Assembly: GCF_040436345.1 (NCBI RefSeq)
Contig: NC_133219.1
Coordinates: forward strand, 23,472,709-23,536,708
DNA length: 64,000 nt
Reading direction: 5' to 3'
Source of the DNA: Pagrus major
Taxonomy: Eukaryota; Chordata; Actinopteri; Spariformes; Sparidae
Below, piece by piece: positions 38,701-50,645 of this stretch. The position numbers and the translations under genes are program-made. Under the pieces are notes generated by a model. It was given only the letters and a program-made list of their open reading frames with translations, did no database searches and was not told the DNA's origin. Each line of letters begins with the position of its first letter. Positions within the stretch are counted from its first letter, which is position 1.

Positions 38701-41700
38701 TGCAGGAGATGGATCAACTTTTGTACTTATTCATCAACACTGCTAAGGCCAAATATACATAGCAGGTAATGTAGAATACAGTTTAGCCTGTACCTGCTAG
38801 CCTGTACTTCAGACAAGATTATTGCTGCTGTCATAACTTTACAGATTTGTATAAGTCACTCCTGGCATCCAGTGGCACACCAATTTAACATCCTCCAACA
38901 AACACAGACAAAAACTGATGTTTGTCTATGTTTGATGAGTTTTGGTCAGTTTTTCATGCTTTCAGCAAACTCACTGTAGTCTTATAACACACCGCTGTGT
39001 GCTCAGCCACTTCCTGTGAACACACTGTACACCCATGACTGCACTCCCAGACATCGAGAGATCTCTATTGTGAAGTAGACTTTACATCGGGAGGAAATCC
39101 ACAATCATGCAGAGTGGTGCACGTCCGATTGTTGATTTTTAGGAATAAGGACACAAAGACAAAAACATTGCTCCCCCATTATCAAACTTTGCTGAGGTGC
39201 TGGAGCTTTAAAACATTAAACTGGGACAGAAAAGTGAAAACAGATAGAAAAGTTTTAGAGGAGTACAAGGCAGCACTCCGTACCTGTTGGCTGGAGTAGT
39301 GAGCGCTGAATCCCACCTGGGACATCTCCATCTTGAAGTTATCGCCCCCTTTGCCAGTACCTTGTGGATTAACAGAGCATTACATAACCACCAGAATCAA
39401 AAACAGAGGAGCAGATCAAGAATCAGACAAAGTACAACATTTTCTTATGATCTCGTTGGAATCTTCAGCCCTGACAGACACGCTATGGCATGCCTGGATC
39501 AGTTTCTTTTTGAACAGAGGGTATGAATGAACAGGCAGTATCAAGTAAAAAAAGTTTAAAAAAAACAAAACACTCACCTTCTATGTTGAAGATGCGGCTC
39601 CCCAGTGTTCCAGCGATGGTGGAGAGGGCCGCCTCTTCCGACACGTTGAAGAAGTACTTCTCTGTGGGTGAACTGGCAATGGATTTGATCTCTTCGATCA
39701 GGTTTTCTGTGTTGATGTTGTTTCTAATGTAATAACCCAGGACCTGTGAAAAAAGATGAAACACCACAAATTCAGGACTGCAAAGAGAGAAAAAAACATC
39801 TAGGTAATGACACTGGCACATCAGAACATCACATCTTGAGGCCCATTCACATCTCCAATAAGTATAAAGATTATTAAAGTATAAATTATTAAGTAGTTTG
39901 AAGCCATTTAAATTCACAACTACAGCATATTTTTGGTTCCATCTCAGAATACACACAACCCCAACTCAATGAAACAAGTGTGGCTAAAGTCATTAAGCTG
40001 AAACCGTGACTTGGTTTATCAAGTTTTAATCTAAGGATTGGTGTAGATTTCATTATTGTACCATTACTGCCTGACATGGTGAGAGTAAATTGGGGATTAT
40101 CACTTACAGCGATACCGAAGCGGGTGATGCCTTTTTTTTCGCACTCTGGAATGACTGAATCCCGAAGAGCCTCGTCGTGAGACTCCCCATCAGTGACGAC
40201 CACCATTACCTTGGCAGCTTTTGGTCGACCGCCGTTTCTATCACTGAAACCCCACTGACTGAAGACAGCGGGCACAATGGAAAAAATGACTGTATGTCTT
40301 GTTTATTTATTGACAGATATTAAAATTTAACAAAGGAATCATTCAGTTCTGATTAGCCAACAATAAAACACATTAACAGACAAGACAGACAGACGGAGCA
40401 ACTTACAAATTATAAGAAACAAGAAACCAAAGCAATCAAACAAATGCATACATACACGTAAAAGACAACACCAACCTGGCATATCGGATCGCCTCGAAGG
40501 TGTTGGTAGATTTACCATACATTTGTGTAATTCTGGACGCAGCAGCAATCATCGCATCTTTGGTTTCATAGTCATTCAGTCTGAATTCAAACTGGGGATT
40601 AACGGCATACTGAATGACGCTGACCTGATGAAAGCACAGAAAGCTGTCAGTAACGACGACAAGACAGAAAATATTATCTCCGCTTTGATTTCCTGCTCTG
40701 GCTGATGAAGCATGCCGTCACCTGCGTGCTTTGGGGCCCGATGTCAAGTGCAGGTATCAACTTCTCCAGGAAATGGGTCATCGGAGCCCACGGATAAATG
40801 CTGTTGGAGCCGTCCAAAATGACCACGATGTCCATAGGTCCTCCGCATGCTGGAAAGGTCATGACAGGAGATGTTTAAACAGCAATGAGGTCACATCTCT
40901 GAACATTTTCTGTAAGTATTGTTTTTTATTATCTAGCTTCCATGCAGCCAACAACCAAAATTGGCTATCGGCAAACTTGTTGTTTCAAAATATCTGTAAC
41001 GGTATAACAGTATCTGCCCAGAATTTCACAATGCGTCCATAATAACCATATAAAAAGATGCCACAGATCTTACTCTGGATGGCAGGAGAGAAGGCAGCTT
41101 GAGGCTGAAAGAGGGGGTTCAGTTTGGCACATATTCCTGGGTAGAAGTCCTGATTGCCACACTGCTGTCCCCAAAGAGGACCACACATCTGTATCAGATG
41201 ACCAGAGAAGAAAAAGAAAAGACATAATGAAAGGTTTGTCACTGCCTTTTTAAAAGCTCCCAGGAGGCTCTGATGTCTGAGTTCAGCAGTAATTTAAATT
41301 GTAAATTCAACTTAACTCATAACGGAAACTATTTGGCGGAAAATGACAAAAAAGTGAAATGTGCAACAAAGGTTTTTGTGCAGTGGTGGGTAGCACAGAG
41401 GCCTGGCACTACTTCCCACTGAGAGCAAGCAATTTGCCTCAGCTACTGACACACTTCCTTTCCTTTCTCCTAAAAATAGCATTTACATGTACACTTTGGA
41501 GGAAATTTTTATGTTAGCCAGTTCATGGCACATTGCTGTGTCGTCAAAGTGCGTTCATCTTCTGCTGGGCTTAGAATGTATCTGACAGCACTTAGAGGCT
41601 GCTAATTAAGCAATTAAAATTATGAATACCCCATAAAAGCACAAACACAAGAAATAGATTCTTAAGAAATCTGCACAGTTTGGAGTTTAAAAGCAGAAAA

Positions 41701-44700
41701 CAATCACACGCGTAAACACACGTACCATCAAACCAGGCTGCGAGGCTGCAGGCATCCGGGTAAGAGTCAAACCCAGGGACATGTTTACGTCGACGTTTTT
41801 AACGTCTGGAATACTAACAGAATCTGTGGAAATGAAAAAAAGCTGTTCTGTAATCCACTGATGTCATTTGTACCTGTTTTTCATTTTTGAAAATGTCTGG
41901 AGACATTCTGGATAGTTTAAGGTGACACATCTTTTCAGCGTCTGTTTAGGCATTTTAAGTACGTGACCAGTGTTTGGTAGAGAGGTCAAAGTTGAACAAT
42001 AAAACACCAAACCTTACCTTGGAGATTGAGCTTGTCACAGCTGTTTCTGGACCCTGAGACTGGACACTTGTAAACATCCCCCCTCCTGTTTTGACTGAAA
42101 CCACTCCATGGAGCACCAACCAGGAGCCTGCAGAGAACAACAACATTCATCTCTTCCACTCTCTCATAAACATGAACCATATCTCCGAATGTTTCTGTGT
42201 ACAGTGCACGACCAGCTGAACATACAGTATTTGAAAAATGGCTTCAGAATGTCGGTAAAAACGAAAAACTAAAGTTATTTTACTATGTTAAGTACGTGTC
42301 AAAATGATACTGGAACCAAACTTCAGTGCTGTAACCTCTAATACAAAAACATCACAAAATATACATAAATATCAGTCTTCATCAGTGTAGCAGAAAGCTT
42401 GTGTGTTCTTGTTCTGAGCAAGTTCAGACAGGCGAGACGTGTCATTCTTCTAACTTCTCATAAACAGCAGTCATGATTCTACAAGTTTTCACAGATAATT
42501 ATCCACTTCAAACACTTTGTCCCACATCAGTCACAACATCCAGCCTGCTGCTAAAGCTGTGAAACATTTAGACATCTCTCAAATCCAGAATCAGAAAATA
42601 AATCCCAGTAGTGCTCTGAGGGTGACCAGTACGTCATTCTTCATTAGACGTAAGTGGACAGGAAACAGGATGTATCACTTGTTTTCTCATGGACACTAAT
42701 GTGAACTATACGTGACAGTCAGAGACCACTATCAGATATGGTGCACTTCCCCAAGTTACGCAAACAAGACACTCCTCCAGACAGTGAGTTACTTCAAGAG
42801 ACTGTGACTCAGAGAGCACAATATGCAGACATAAATGAGACGTTCAGTTAATGTTTAACTAAATGTTACAAATGTGTGGGGCGAATGTAGGAGGCTTTAA
42901 ACATGGCAGGACTGTCTGTGTCTCACACAGTTTGTAGGAGCACTGAGGAGGTTTTAAGACAACAGTTTCTACGACGCTGCAGGATGATGTTATAACTCAA
43001 CATCAACTTAGCAGTAGAGTTAGGCTGATATTATTAGATTTTTTTAAACTCCCAAATTGGTACTGACCTCAATATCATTGTATTCGTATCAGTTGTGCTA
43101 CACTAGGCTACATTCACACTGCAAAGACTTTGTGCTCAATTCTGATTGATCAGATTTTTTGGCTGTTTACTTATTAACGCGGCCAAGGAGGTTATGTTTT
43201 CGCTCGTGTCCGTTTGTTGGCTGGTGGGTTGGTTGGTTGGATTTCCACACAACTTGGATGGATGAGTGAGTGCAATTTAATGCAGATCCATACAAAAATT
43301 CAATTCTGCTCTAGCAGATTTAAATATGTTTCATTTGATACTGAATTAGGCCTGATTGAACTGAAGGAGACTGCTGGGCTTTGTCAGAGTTATGCCCTCA
43401 AGTGAGTGCCATTCCAGTGCTTTGAATTTGGCCAGTGCATAAAGGATGCATGAAAAACAACATGTCATCAGTCACTGAAGTCAGCATTATCAGTTTCAGG
43501 TGATTTTGAATTTCTGTCAAAATTTCAGGATGTCAAGAGAACCTTAAGTCCATCTGTCAGTGCCTCTCCACAAGACTCTTAAGGCAAGACACTCAGTTCA
43601 AGTGAGTGAGTGGTGTAAAAGTCAGACCTGTGTCTGATTTAAGACCACATCTGAAAGTGGCACAAATCAGAATCGAAAAGACCAGATTCCATGTCTTACG
43701 AAAAACAACGTCACGGATTTGGGCCACTTGAACCTGCAGTCCGAACATAGCCTTAGAGTCTACGGCCATGCTAGCAACTCGGTGAGCCTGTACTTAGGTA
43801 CATTGGTGCTTTGACGTGTTACTGTTAACATCTGTATGCTAACACGTTCACATCTCAGGAAAAAAACACAAATGTCACCCTGATGGTGGGACTCGAGAAA
43901 AAGTCAGGGGATTTCATAACAATCCATCTACAGGTTGCTCAGATCTTTCAGTCTGGACCATAAATGATACAGCTGAACTGGGCACAAATGAAGTGAGATT
44001 GAATCATGGTGTCTAGTGCCAACAGTGCAGGCTTGTGGTGTTAGTATAACAGCGTGGTGAGTTGTTTACAACCTAGAGATTACTGATAACAAGGTGCATC
44101 GCTTTACAGCATCAGGCCTTCATTTGCAAAATGGATACTTCCACGTGGAGAGCTCTCCATGATCTCAACACTGGGATTAGATGAATTCATTTTTTCATAG
44201 CATAGAGACTGATAATGTCACGCTCCTTGTTGAATCTGGAATTGAGCCTGGTCTAGTGTACAGGCTTGTCCTGACGCAGTGTATCCTCAAAAGTCTGCAC
44301 TTTGTTTGCTCTGGACTAAACTGCTCTCTGCATCTACTCTCTACTGCATGTCATTATCTTTTCCACCGTAAATGCCTCAAAGAAATTGATAAGAAATGTT
44401 CAAGAAATAAATGACTAACTGGTATCCACTTGGGACCAACCAGTGTTGAACATTATTGATTAGACACTCACACCGAGAGTCACACTGGCTGAGAAAGTCA
44501 TTTTCTTTCCTTGAAGTAAATCATTGATTCATAACTTAAATTCATACCATTTGCCTTCATGGTTTATCGTTTGTTGGACCGTGTAGCCAAACTCTTCCGC
44601 CGCTGGTCCACTGAAGATCTTGGCACCTGCAGTGCCGACGTTGAAGGACTGTGAGCGCCAGACTCTGTGAGCTGGTGGAGGAGACAGATGAGGGTGCATG

Positions 44701-45872
44701 ACAGTGACACGGATAGTTTATGACACCATATAACTCTCCTGACTATCAAAAAGCCGTTCCTACTATCAACACACATATTATCTTTATTTTGAATTTTTGC
44801 ACTTGTGTGTCTTAAAGTTGCAAACTTAATTGTTATCTTTAGCAATAGTGTCTGACATCCTCACTTCCTCCTTTGAGTCGAGTGGGTGGTTTTTGTGGCT
44901 GAATCATTGACTTTTAAAAAAAACCACATCGGCTTGACTCACGAGAAGAAGGCGTCCCACTAAAAAAGCTTCACAACACACAAAAGGTGACGCTATACAT
45001 GAACTGTTGAGGATTGCGTTAATAGACATAGCCAGTGTTTCTCCATAATCACAATCCACCTTCAAACACAGCCCTCTGAGCCCCCTCAGGACATGGAATC
45101 TGCTTGTCTGCAGTGAGTCCTGTTGCAGCCAAAGAGCCACAAGCCCATACAGGCAGAGCTCAGCTATCAGCCTGCCTTCCACTCAATCAGCAGGCAGGAG
45201 GAATGTGGACTGGATTGGTACTGGACTCAGGAGACCTTCACAGGCTCCTGCCACGCCTGTTTACCTGCAGCACAAAGTAGCACTTTGCCTCCTCTCTTGG
45301 GGCTCTCTGCAAAACCCATAACATATTCATATTTCCTTTCAGTTCTGAAAATGGGGAGTAATTAAAAGTGTCTTCTGCTTGAAAGCTTCCACAGGTTACA
45401 GAGCAGACATCAAGCAACACAAATGATCACTTTTCTCCTCCAGGAGCCATGTGATACACCGAGTCTGGTCTGTTTTTTTAATCCATGTGGGTTTACTGAG
45501 GATCATGCATTTAGGGAGCAGAAGTGGAAACGCTGCAGGATGAAGGGAAATTCAAAACAAAAGCACTTCCATGCAGATCCAGTCAGTAAAACGGACTGCA
45601 CGGTGAGCGTGCGACCCTCTGCTGCTCTTCACGTGTGATTAAAGTGTAAAAAAAACACAGTTTACAATCACATTCAGAGCCGGAACGAACAACCAACGGG
45701 CTGAACTTTTCCGATCCACAGTTATGAAACCGGCGAGAATGTTTTGGATCTTTTAACTCTTTAGGTGAGGTGACCATGGTGGAAATAAAAGGTTCAAAGT
45801 AAAAAAAAAAGGAGTTCAGGACTTACCGATGACTGCTATAAAGAAGAAGATATACCCCCGGAAGAACTCCAT
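29430..45872 (-). CDS. itga2: Integrin alpha-2, complete 30-exon gene
   Basis: This is the alpha chain of the alpha2-beta1 collagen/laminin receptor, a type I membrane protein. The 30 coding exons total 3558 bases, or 1185 aa (1181 in human). All introns are GT-AG and every phase agrees. Order: signal peptide (1 to about 23), first propeller blades (24-168), an inserted I (vWFA) domain (about 170-365) with MIDAS residues D177-G-S179-N-S181, T247 and D280, remaining propeller with three Ca-binding loops (about 496, 560 and 622), leg domains (about 645-1118), membrane segment (1134-1156) and a 29-residue tail with GFFKRKY. The I domain and the GFFKRKY tail separate it from ITGA1 (GFFKRPLKKK) and from alpha chains without an I domain. 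The start codon context is ACGATGG. No breaks were seen. Confidence 0.97.
30116..30480. mobile_element. hAT-type MITE fragment with additional repeat blocks in itga2 intron 28
   Basis: The segment begins CAGTGGTGGCAAAAGTACAC and continues with AGAAGTACAGATACTGGTGT, the usual start of a common fish hAT-derived MITE. After about 90 bp it switches to the block shared with 28262-28335, and then to GAAGTCACGGTGACATTGACC followed by TTTGACCACCAATTTCCAATC, a block of a different abundant fish repeat. It is a composite of at least three families. The right boundary is uncertain. Confidence 0.55.
30598..35641 (-). CDS. itga2: itga2 exons 16-28: thigh and calf (leg) domains
   Basis: Exons are 35641-35478, 35187-35036, 34878-34768, 34477-34392, 32657-32516, 32276-32193, 32080-32004, 31904-31821, 31706-31604, 31506-31399, 31193-31083, 30939-30826 and 30687-30598. 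Landmarks are [84 protein letters not shown], and a Cys-rich stretch [15 protein letters not shown]. Sequence identity to human falls in this part, as usual for integrin legs, but order and exon phases hold throughout. Confidence 0.93.
32658..34391 (-). other. itga2: itga2 intron 19 (1.7 kb)
   Basis: No exon is visible in this intron between two leg-domain exons. It contains a MITE with TTAAAGRTGCAA-type termini (33526-33770). Plus-strand open frames here have no recognisable product. Confidence 0.8.
33526..33770. mobile_element. MITE, TTAAAGGTGCAA-type termini
   Basis: The left end TTAAAGATGCAAGATGTAGG and the right end CTTACATATTGCACCTTTAA (reverse complement TTAAAGGTGCAATATGTAAG) are imperfect 20-bp inverted repeats bounding about 245 bp. 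No coding capacity. It lies within itga2 intron 19. Confidence 0.65.
35236..35425. repeat. Interspersed fish repeat, second copy of the 3869 family
   Basis: The blocks AGTTCGACATTTTGGGTAAC, TTAGATGAGAGGATTGATAC, TTAGCTTAGCTTAGCCTGAA and ACAGCTAGCCTGGCTCTGTT occur in the order known for an abundant percomorph repeat. It lies in the itga2 intron between exons 16 and 17 and shares its second half with 3869-4044. Confidence 0.6.
35773..39360 (-). CDS. itga2: itga2 exons 10-15: rest of the beta-propeller
   Basis: Exons are 39360-39284, 38460-38322, 36799-36654, 36560-36417, 36217-36014 and 35903-35773. They carry FG-GAP repeats such as [33 protein letters not shown] and [13 protein letters not shown]. 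The calcium-binding loops [18 protein letters not shown] and DLNDDSLPD are at about residues 496, 560 and 622. Exon 10 uses a CACAAG acceptor, which is a little unusual but the only in-frame choice. Confidence 0.95.
36800..39283 (-). other. itga2: itga2 introns 10 and 11 (0.8 and 1.5 kb)
   Basis: Apart from exon 11 (38460-38322), this stretch is non-coding. I found no defined transposon termini or foreign exon. Open frames on both strands are short and lack family signatures. Confidence 0.75.
39578..40849 (-). CDS. itga2: itga2 exons 6-9: collagen-binding I domain
   Basis: Exons are 40849-40722, 40624-40476, 40258-40108 and 39743-39578. They encode the vWFA/I domain that binds collagen GFOGER-type motifs through a metal ion. 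Visible are [15 protein letters not shown] (MIDAS DxSxS), [12 protein letters not shown] (MIDAS Thr247), [15 protein letters not shown] (Asp280), and the alpha-C region VLGYYIRNN where human alpha-2 has VLGYLNRN. The helix-7 end reads [12 protein letters not shown]. The domain is complete and all metal ligands are present. Confidence 0.96.
41074..45872 (-). CDS. itga2: itga2 exons 1-5: signal peptide and first propeller blades
   Basis: Exons are 45872-45827, 44671-44548, 42127-42018, 41823-41726 and 41188-41074. Exon 1 gives the leader [15 protein letters not shown]. Exon 2 uses the acceptor TCCTCCACCAG at 44672, the only nearby AG that keeps frame, and leads to [15 protein letters not shown], aligning with the mature human N-terminus. 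Exon 3 gives the first FG-GAP-like motif [21 protein letters not shown]. Exon 5 carries [20 protein letters not shown], diagnostic of collagen-receptor alpha chains. Confidence 0.93.
43180..43440 (+). repeat. RTE/SINE-like retroelement tail
   Basis: The segment starts CGGCCAAGGAGGTTATGTTT, then TCGCTCGTGTCCGTTTGTTGG, and ends near AAGTGAGTGCCATTCCAGTG. These are landmarks of an abundant fish non-LTR tail, and its terminus is related to the minus-strand copy at 6493-6615. The copy is degenerate. Confidence 0.5.
43763..43985 (-). repeat. Degenerate 'CCATGCTAGC' interspersed repeat
   Basis: The blocks CGGCCATGCTAGCAACTCGG, CATCTGTATGCTAACACGTTC, ACAAATGTCACCCTGATGGTG, AAAAGTCAGGGGATTTC, CAATCCATC and TTTCAGTCTGGACCA follow the order of a very common fish repeat with internal deletions. 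Orientation is conventional only. Confidence 0.55.
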
Positions 45873-46080
45873 CGTCGTCTTTATCCCATTTGTGATGAAA
45901 CTAAGCACTTGTCAAGTGTGAGGCTCCGCTGCGCGCAGAGAGCCAGCCGTGACGCACCGGATAGAGCTCCTAAATAAGGACTTGACCCAAAGTGTTATCA
46001 GAGGGCGTGAAGTGAAGTCTGTAATAAAGTCTGACTGGGCACGAAGAGACCAGTTATGAATCAGCCAGTGTCAGCCATAA
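45873..46080 (-). promoter_or_regulatory. itga2: Probable itga2 5' UTR / promoter zone
   Basis: This is the sequence immediately upstream of the itga2 ATG. It includes a locally GC-rich, CpG-containing stretch (45925-45965) and no clear TATA box. Extent is inferred from position only. Confidence 0.3.
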
Positions 46081-49000
46081 CAACAACAAAAAAAAAAAGA
46101 GCCTCAGACTGATGTATGACATCTCAAGTTTAAAGTAATTTAATGGTTGGAATTGTAATTGAAGTCAGGAGCAAATACAACATAAAAAAAAAAATTAAAA
46201 TAATAAAATGTCCACACCCACCAGACTTCATTTAAATGTCTTTTAATCCACTCCAAAGCCACACACACTTAAATCATCAGATGTCAAATGAAATAAATAA
46301 AATAAAGTTAACAGTTTACAGTCTGATACGTGTCTCATCTCCCATCATCCCTGTAATTTATGTAATTACACCATGCAAAGAGAGAGAGAGAGAGAGAGAG
46401 ATAGTTATGGCTCAGACAAGAATGTCTCAAGATATTTAGAATATCTAGAACCTATAAACTGAAGCCCAAACAATGTAAAGTCTATTATGAGATCTGTGAC
46501 AAGACAGATCAAAGTGTCCTTTATTGGAAAACAATGATGTAAGAGCCCCAGTTGGATCAAGTGTCAATTAATTCTCCAGTGAGTGGTTTCATTCAGGAGT
46601 GATTTTTGGAAACAATGCTCGATGGAGCTTGTTGCTTCATACCATGACAGATAATTACATCCTCTTATGTCACATTGTTTGATGAGCAAATAACTCAACA
46701 GTTACTGTAAGGTACTATCACTATCACCATCATTATTGTCATGAAAGGAAACTTCCGCTGAAATTAGGCAAGACACATCAGTTTAGTGTTCTTTGGAAGT
46801 ACGAGTCAGCCTCTGAACACTGTGTTATAATGTCTGCTGTGGCTCTGGAGGAAGTCTCAGAAAATAACCCTCATGACATCATCTAAGCTGCAGATTTTTT
46901 AGTAGAGAGAAAGCCTGCATTGTGAACCGGGGTTGTGGCATTTGTAAGATGTGGGCACTTTCCGGGCAGGGAGACTTCAAGGAGAAGATGCTTTTTTTGG
47001 TTGCACGATGGGAAATGTAGGATGGGATCGTTCCAGAGGGGTATCTTGGCCGAACACATTCAGCTGATAAGTACAACCACAGTCTTTTCTTCCACTGAGC
47101 ATACCTGCTTTTTCACTTCCTTTAACTTCCTTCAAACTTCCTTCCTGTCAAACGTCTGCTGCTATCAACTGTAAACCACCAATGTGCCTCTTGTGAGTCC
47201 CCAGACTGTATTCATCTGTAGTAGAGAAACTAAATCACTTCTGGTGGACCATCATGAGACCATATTTCTGACAAAATATGTGTGGTAGTTAACGGCAAGT
47301 GACAAATAACATTTGATCCTGTTTGAACAGTGTCATGAATGACACATTTGATCTTTGTCAATTTAAAATATATGTTTTCAACTTGAGAAAGTTGCAGTTT
47401 GCCATGACCGAAACTGCGTAGAGTCGCTAATTTATATTAGCTAGCTCACAGAACGTACTAACTCTCCTTTCAGATAACCGCAGCTTTCAATATGGCCAGC
47501 TTTATAGTGATTTTCGTCCATGTTGGTATTTGTGACGTATGTTGAGCGAGAGAGCATATTTTTATTTATACAAAACTATGATATTTTACTATCTTTACCA
47601 CAAACCGAGACTTTCTTCACTTGTGTCTAGTTCATGGCACAATTCAAACAGGATTTAAAATGTATTTGTCCCTCTCCACTGACTACTGTACAGATTTTTT
47701 TCCAAGATAAGTCTTATTGGGCACACCAGAGGGGCGGGGACTTCACCTGTCAATACTACAATCAACAAAGCACTTCTTTAACCACTTTCACTGGACGACA
47801 CTGCCGGTTATAATTAAGCCAGCTGGCTATTGAAGGGTGGTATTTCTTTAAAAGGCTGTCAGAACAGGTGGATACCTACTAATTACAGTCTAACTACCTG
47901 CCCTTTACTTGGACAGGCAGAGTTTGTTGGACAGTCAGAGTTGAGAAGCACAGCAAAGACTGAAAGATCTGACTTGATCAAACTTACCCTGCCCTCTCTC
48001 ATGCCGATAGACAGTCGGGTCTTTGTGTTGCGGGCCCTGCTAAGGCCAATAAATGTATAAACTAACTAATAAAAAAGATGAGCTGAACATCATTAACTGT
48101 CTCCACCCTTCTCAAGTAAGCTGGCTCACGTCAAACCTTAAATCACATTTATGAACGAAGGCGGATCCTTCACAGTTAGTTGCCAAACTTTAGGCTTTCA
48201 TATTAAATGACCACAGAAATTCATTAAAGGCTCTCGCTCTGGTCTTCAAAATCAGCTGTCAAACTTTGCTATTTAGTGCAAAGAGAGTGTGAAGCAAACA
48301 CAAGATGTTTGCTCCAAGTCTTGATGCAAGTGTAACCGATTTACCTATTGGCTGATCTGCTCAGTGATACTGAGAACAGACCCATGACGCTCAGTTGTGT
48401 GAGTCAGTAAAGTTGATTCATTCGGCTCGGGCAGCCTTGGAGAAACAATGTACAACCTTATTCAGCAGATGACCCCCTTCGCTCACTCCTCTTTTTGTGG
48501 ATGCATGATTCATGTGGTGAGACGTAGCACCTTGGGAAAATCAAAATGAGCCGGATCAAGCATTTGTGTGGTAGTGACTCGGAGCAGTTCCTGGAAAAGG
48601 TCAGTCATTTGTGTTGCTTTAAGAGGTAGAGCCATTCACCTCTCGCAAAAAGGTAACAACACAAGTAAACATCATCTGTTAAATCCCCTTTAACATTTGT
48701 ATACATTGTGTCACTGAGGGTTTTTGGCAGCTCACTCTGTTAACATGTCGAACAATCTAAGGAAGGATCTGGGAATAGCAAAGCCTGTGGTCTATTTTCC
48801 TGTCAGGCCCCGACATAATGGAACAGTGCGGGTATGCCATTAAAAATCCCCCTCTGAGGAGGATCGTGAATCATTTGAAGTTGGCATGGGTGCATGCCAT
48901 GTATAATCACAGGACGAGCTATTGTCACTATTTGAAAAAGGGTATTTCTCACTTGCCCCTGTTGGCATCTTGCCACACTAGTAGTTATGGTTTTATTGTA

Positions 49001-49849
49001 TTTCTCCAACACAGTAGAAGTGAACAGTTTTCCTTGGAGCTACTTTCGGCTGGAGGAATAGTGTTCATAGCACTTAGATGAGTCTCACCACCTCTCTGAT
49101 CCAGTCAAAACAAAAGGTTCAGAAAGGTGTTGTTCATCGCAGGTCGATGGCTTTTTATTTTACTGACATTCATGTTTATGTCTACACTCTCCACTTCATG
49201 TTCCAGTGTTATTCAGATCATTTCAGATAAATCATTCACCTTGGACACAACAAACTAAATGGCCAATGCAAACACAGAAATTGTATATATATCAAAATAC
49301 CATATCAAAATCATTCCAGCAATACCCAACATGAGCCTCGAGCGATCACTAGTGACTGGCTGTCACTTCCCTGCTCTATATGCAAATAAATACCTACCTA
49401 TAAATTTGACATATTTATTTACATATTTCAATAAAATGTTGTCTTCTCTCATAAATTTTAGTTTAAGTGCTAAACTGCTTAATGCTTGGAGGTAAGACGC
49501 ACTTGGGACGATTCATCTTGGGGGTGTTTACACCTGTACATAGATCTGATCACCCCGGATGCATGTTGATATCAGGTCTGAACAGCCTCTCTGATTTAAG
49601 GGAAATATTCACAAACAGTCCTTCAGTCCACAGGGTACACAGAATCATTTGTGAACATTATAAAAAAAACTAGGATTCAGAGTCACTACAGCTTTCAGAC
49701 AAATGTGCTTCAAAGAAAAATGTGGTTCTTCATGCTGTCAGAACGAAATCCTATGTTTTAAAGCCACATTCTGTATGTAATATATGCAGAGACATGAATA
49801 CAGATACAGAAACTCGCACACAGTGCTCTGGGTGAGAGGACTGTAGCAC

Positions 49850-50046
49850 GAAGCTAATCCCTCTTTCACACCCATCTGCTGACCAATGGGAATGTAAGGC
49901 CCTGGTTTTCCCTGTTGCATTGTGAGCCAGACAGTCACATCCAGCAGGCTCAGAGGGGCTCACGAGTCAATGACTGCACACAGACAGACACGCTGGTAAT
50001 GTGACTTGTGGGTGAAGTTACTGTCCTGTCACATGACCGAAGATTT
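49850..50046. repeat. Diverged interspersed repeat, copy A
   Basis: It shares blocks in the same order with 54625-54796: CCCTCTTTCACACCCA(T/A)CTGCTGAC, CCCTGTTGCATTGTG(A/G)GCCAG, GCTCAG(A)GGGG and TCACATGA(C/T)CGAAGAT. The family is not one I can name. There is no long open frame. Confidence 0.65.
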
Positions 50047-50391
50047 TCCCTTTTGTTAGGTCTGTGCAGGTGCTTTTCCAACGATCCTCAAAGGAAGCAC
50101 AGACAATGGGGAATGCAGTTTATTTGTAAATGTGAGCAACATGGTGGAGGAGTTTAGTTGGCAGCCAGTGGTTTGCAGATAAAGATATCAGCCGTGTGCA
50201 ATGTGCTTCCTCAACATCCTCAAGGATGACACACTCATTCAAAATACACTCACATACGAACAAATATCAGTTCTGTCTGTCAGGCTTTAAAAACATTAAA
50301 CTTTTAAATTATGAAACTGTTTTCATGAATATTAATTTGCCAAAAATGTTCCACTGTGTATCAAAGTAAGTTCCTCCTCTCTGGTTGTGAC

Positions 50392-50645
50392 TTAAAGGAT
50401 AACTCCACTAACTTGACACATTAAAATGGGTTTATAGGTCTTGTAGAGTAATACTGCATATGCGTAAAAAGCAATATACAGCCTTTTGTGGCTCCAGAGG
50501 AAGCTGCATGTACTCTGATAAATTGCCTCCAGTGATGTCACTTAGTGGCTAAATTGGATTATGGGTATTGTAGTCACAACAGGCTATATACTACTTTTTA
50601 TATATATATGCAGTAGTACTCCCCAAGACCTGTTAACACACTGAA
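50392..50645. repeat. Interspersed repeat (TTAAAGGATAACTCC family)
   Basis: It begins ACTTAAAGGATAACTCCACT and contains TTGTGGCTCCAGAGGAAGCT, GCCTCCAGTGATGTCACTTA and GGATTATGGGTATTGTAG. This is the upstream part of the family whose downstream part is at 12420-12560. A short (TA)n run lies near 50598. Confidence 0.6.

Larger units (their letters stand above)
42128..45826 (-). other. itga2: itga2 introns 1 and 2 (1.2 and 2.4 kb)
   Basis: These are the two longest 5' introns of itga2, interrupted only by exon 2 (44671-44548). Intron 2 carries two degenerate interspersed repeats (43180-43440 and 43763-43985). Nothing else is recognised. Confidence 0.8.

Noticed and set aside
39889-40275. 128-codon minus-strand frame treated as a separate gene
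   Set aside because: It is itga2 exon 8 read through into its flanking introns; the conserved part stops exactly at the GT donor.
29430-45872. ITGA1 instead of ITGA2
   Set aside because: The cytoplasmic GFFKRKY, the GYY-R alpha-C stretch and the propeller block YMSDL/MFMSDL fit alpha-2. Alpha-1 has GFFKRPLKKK.
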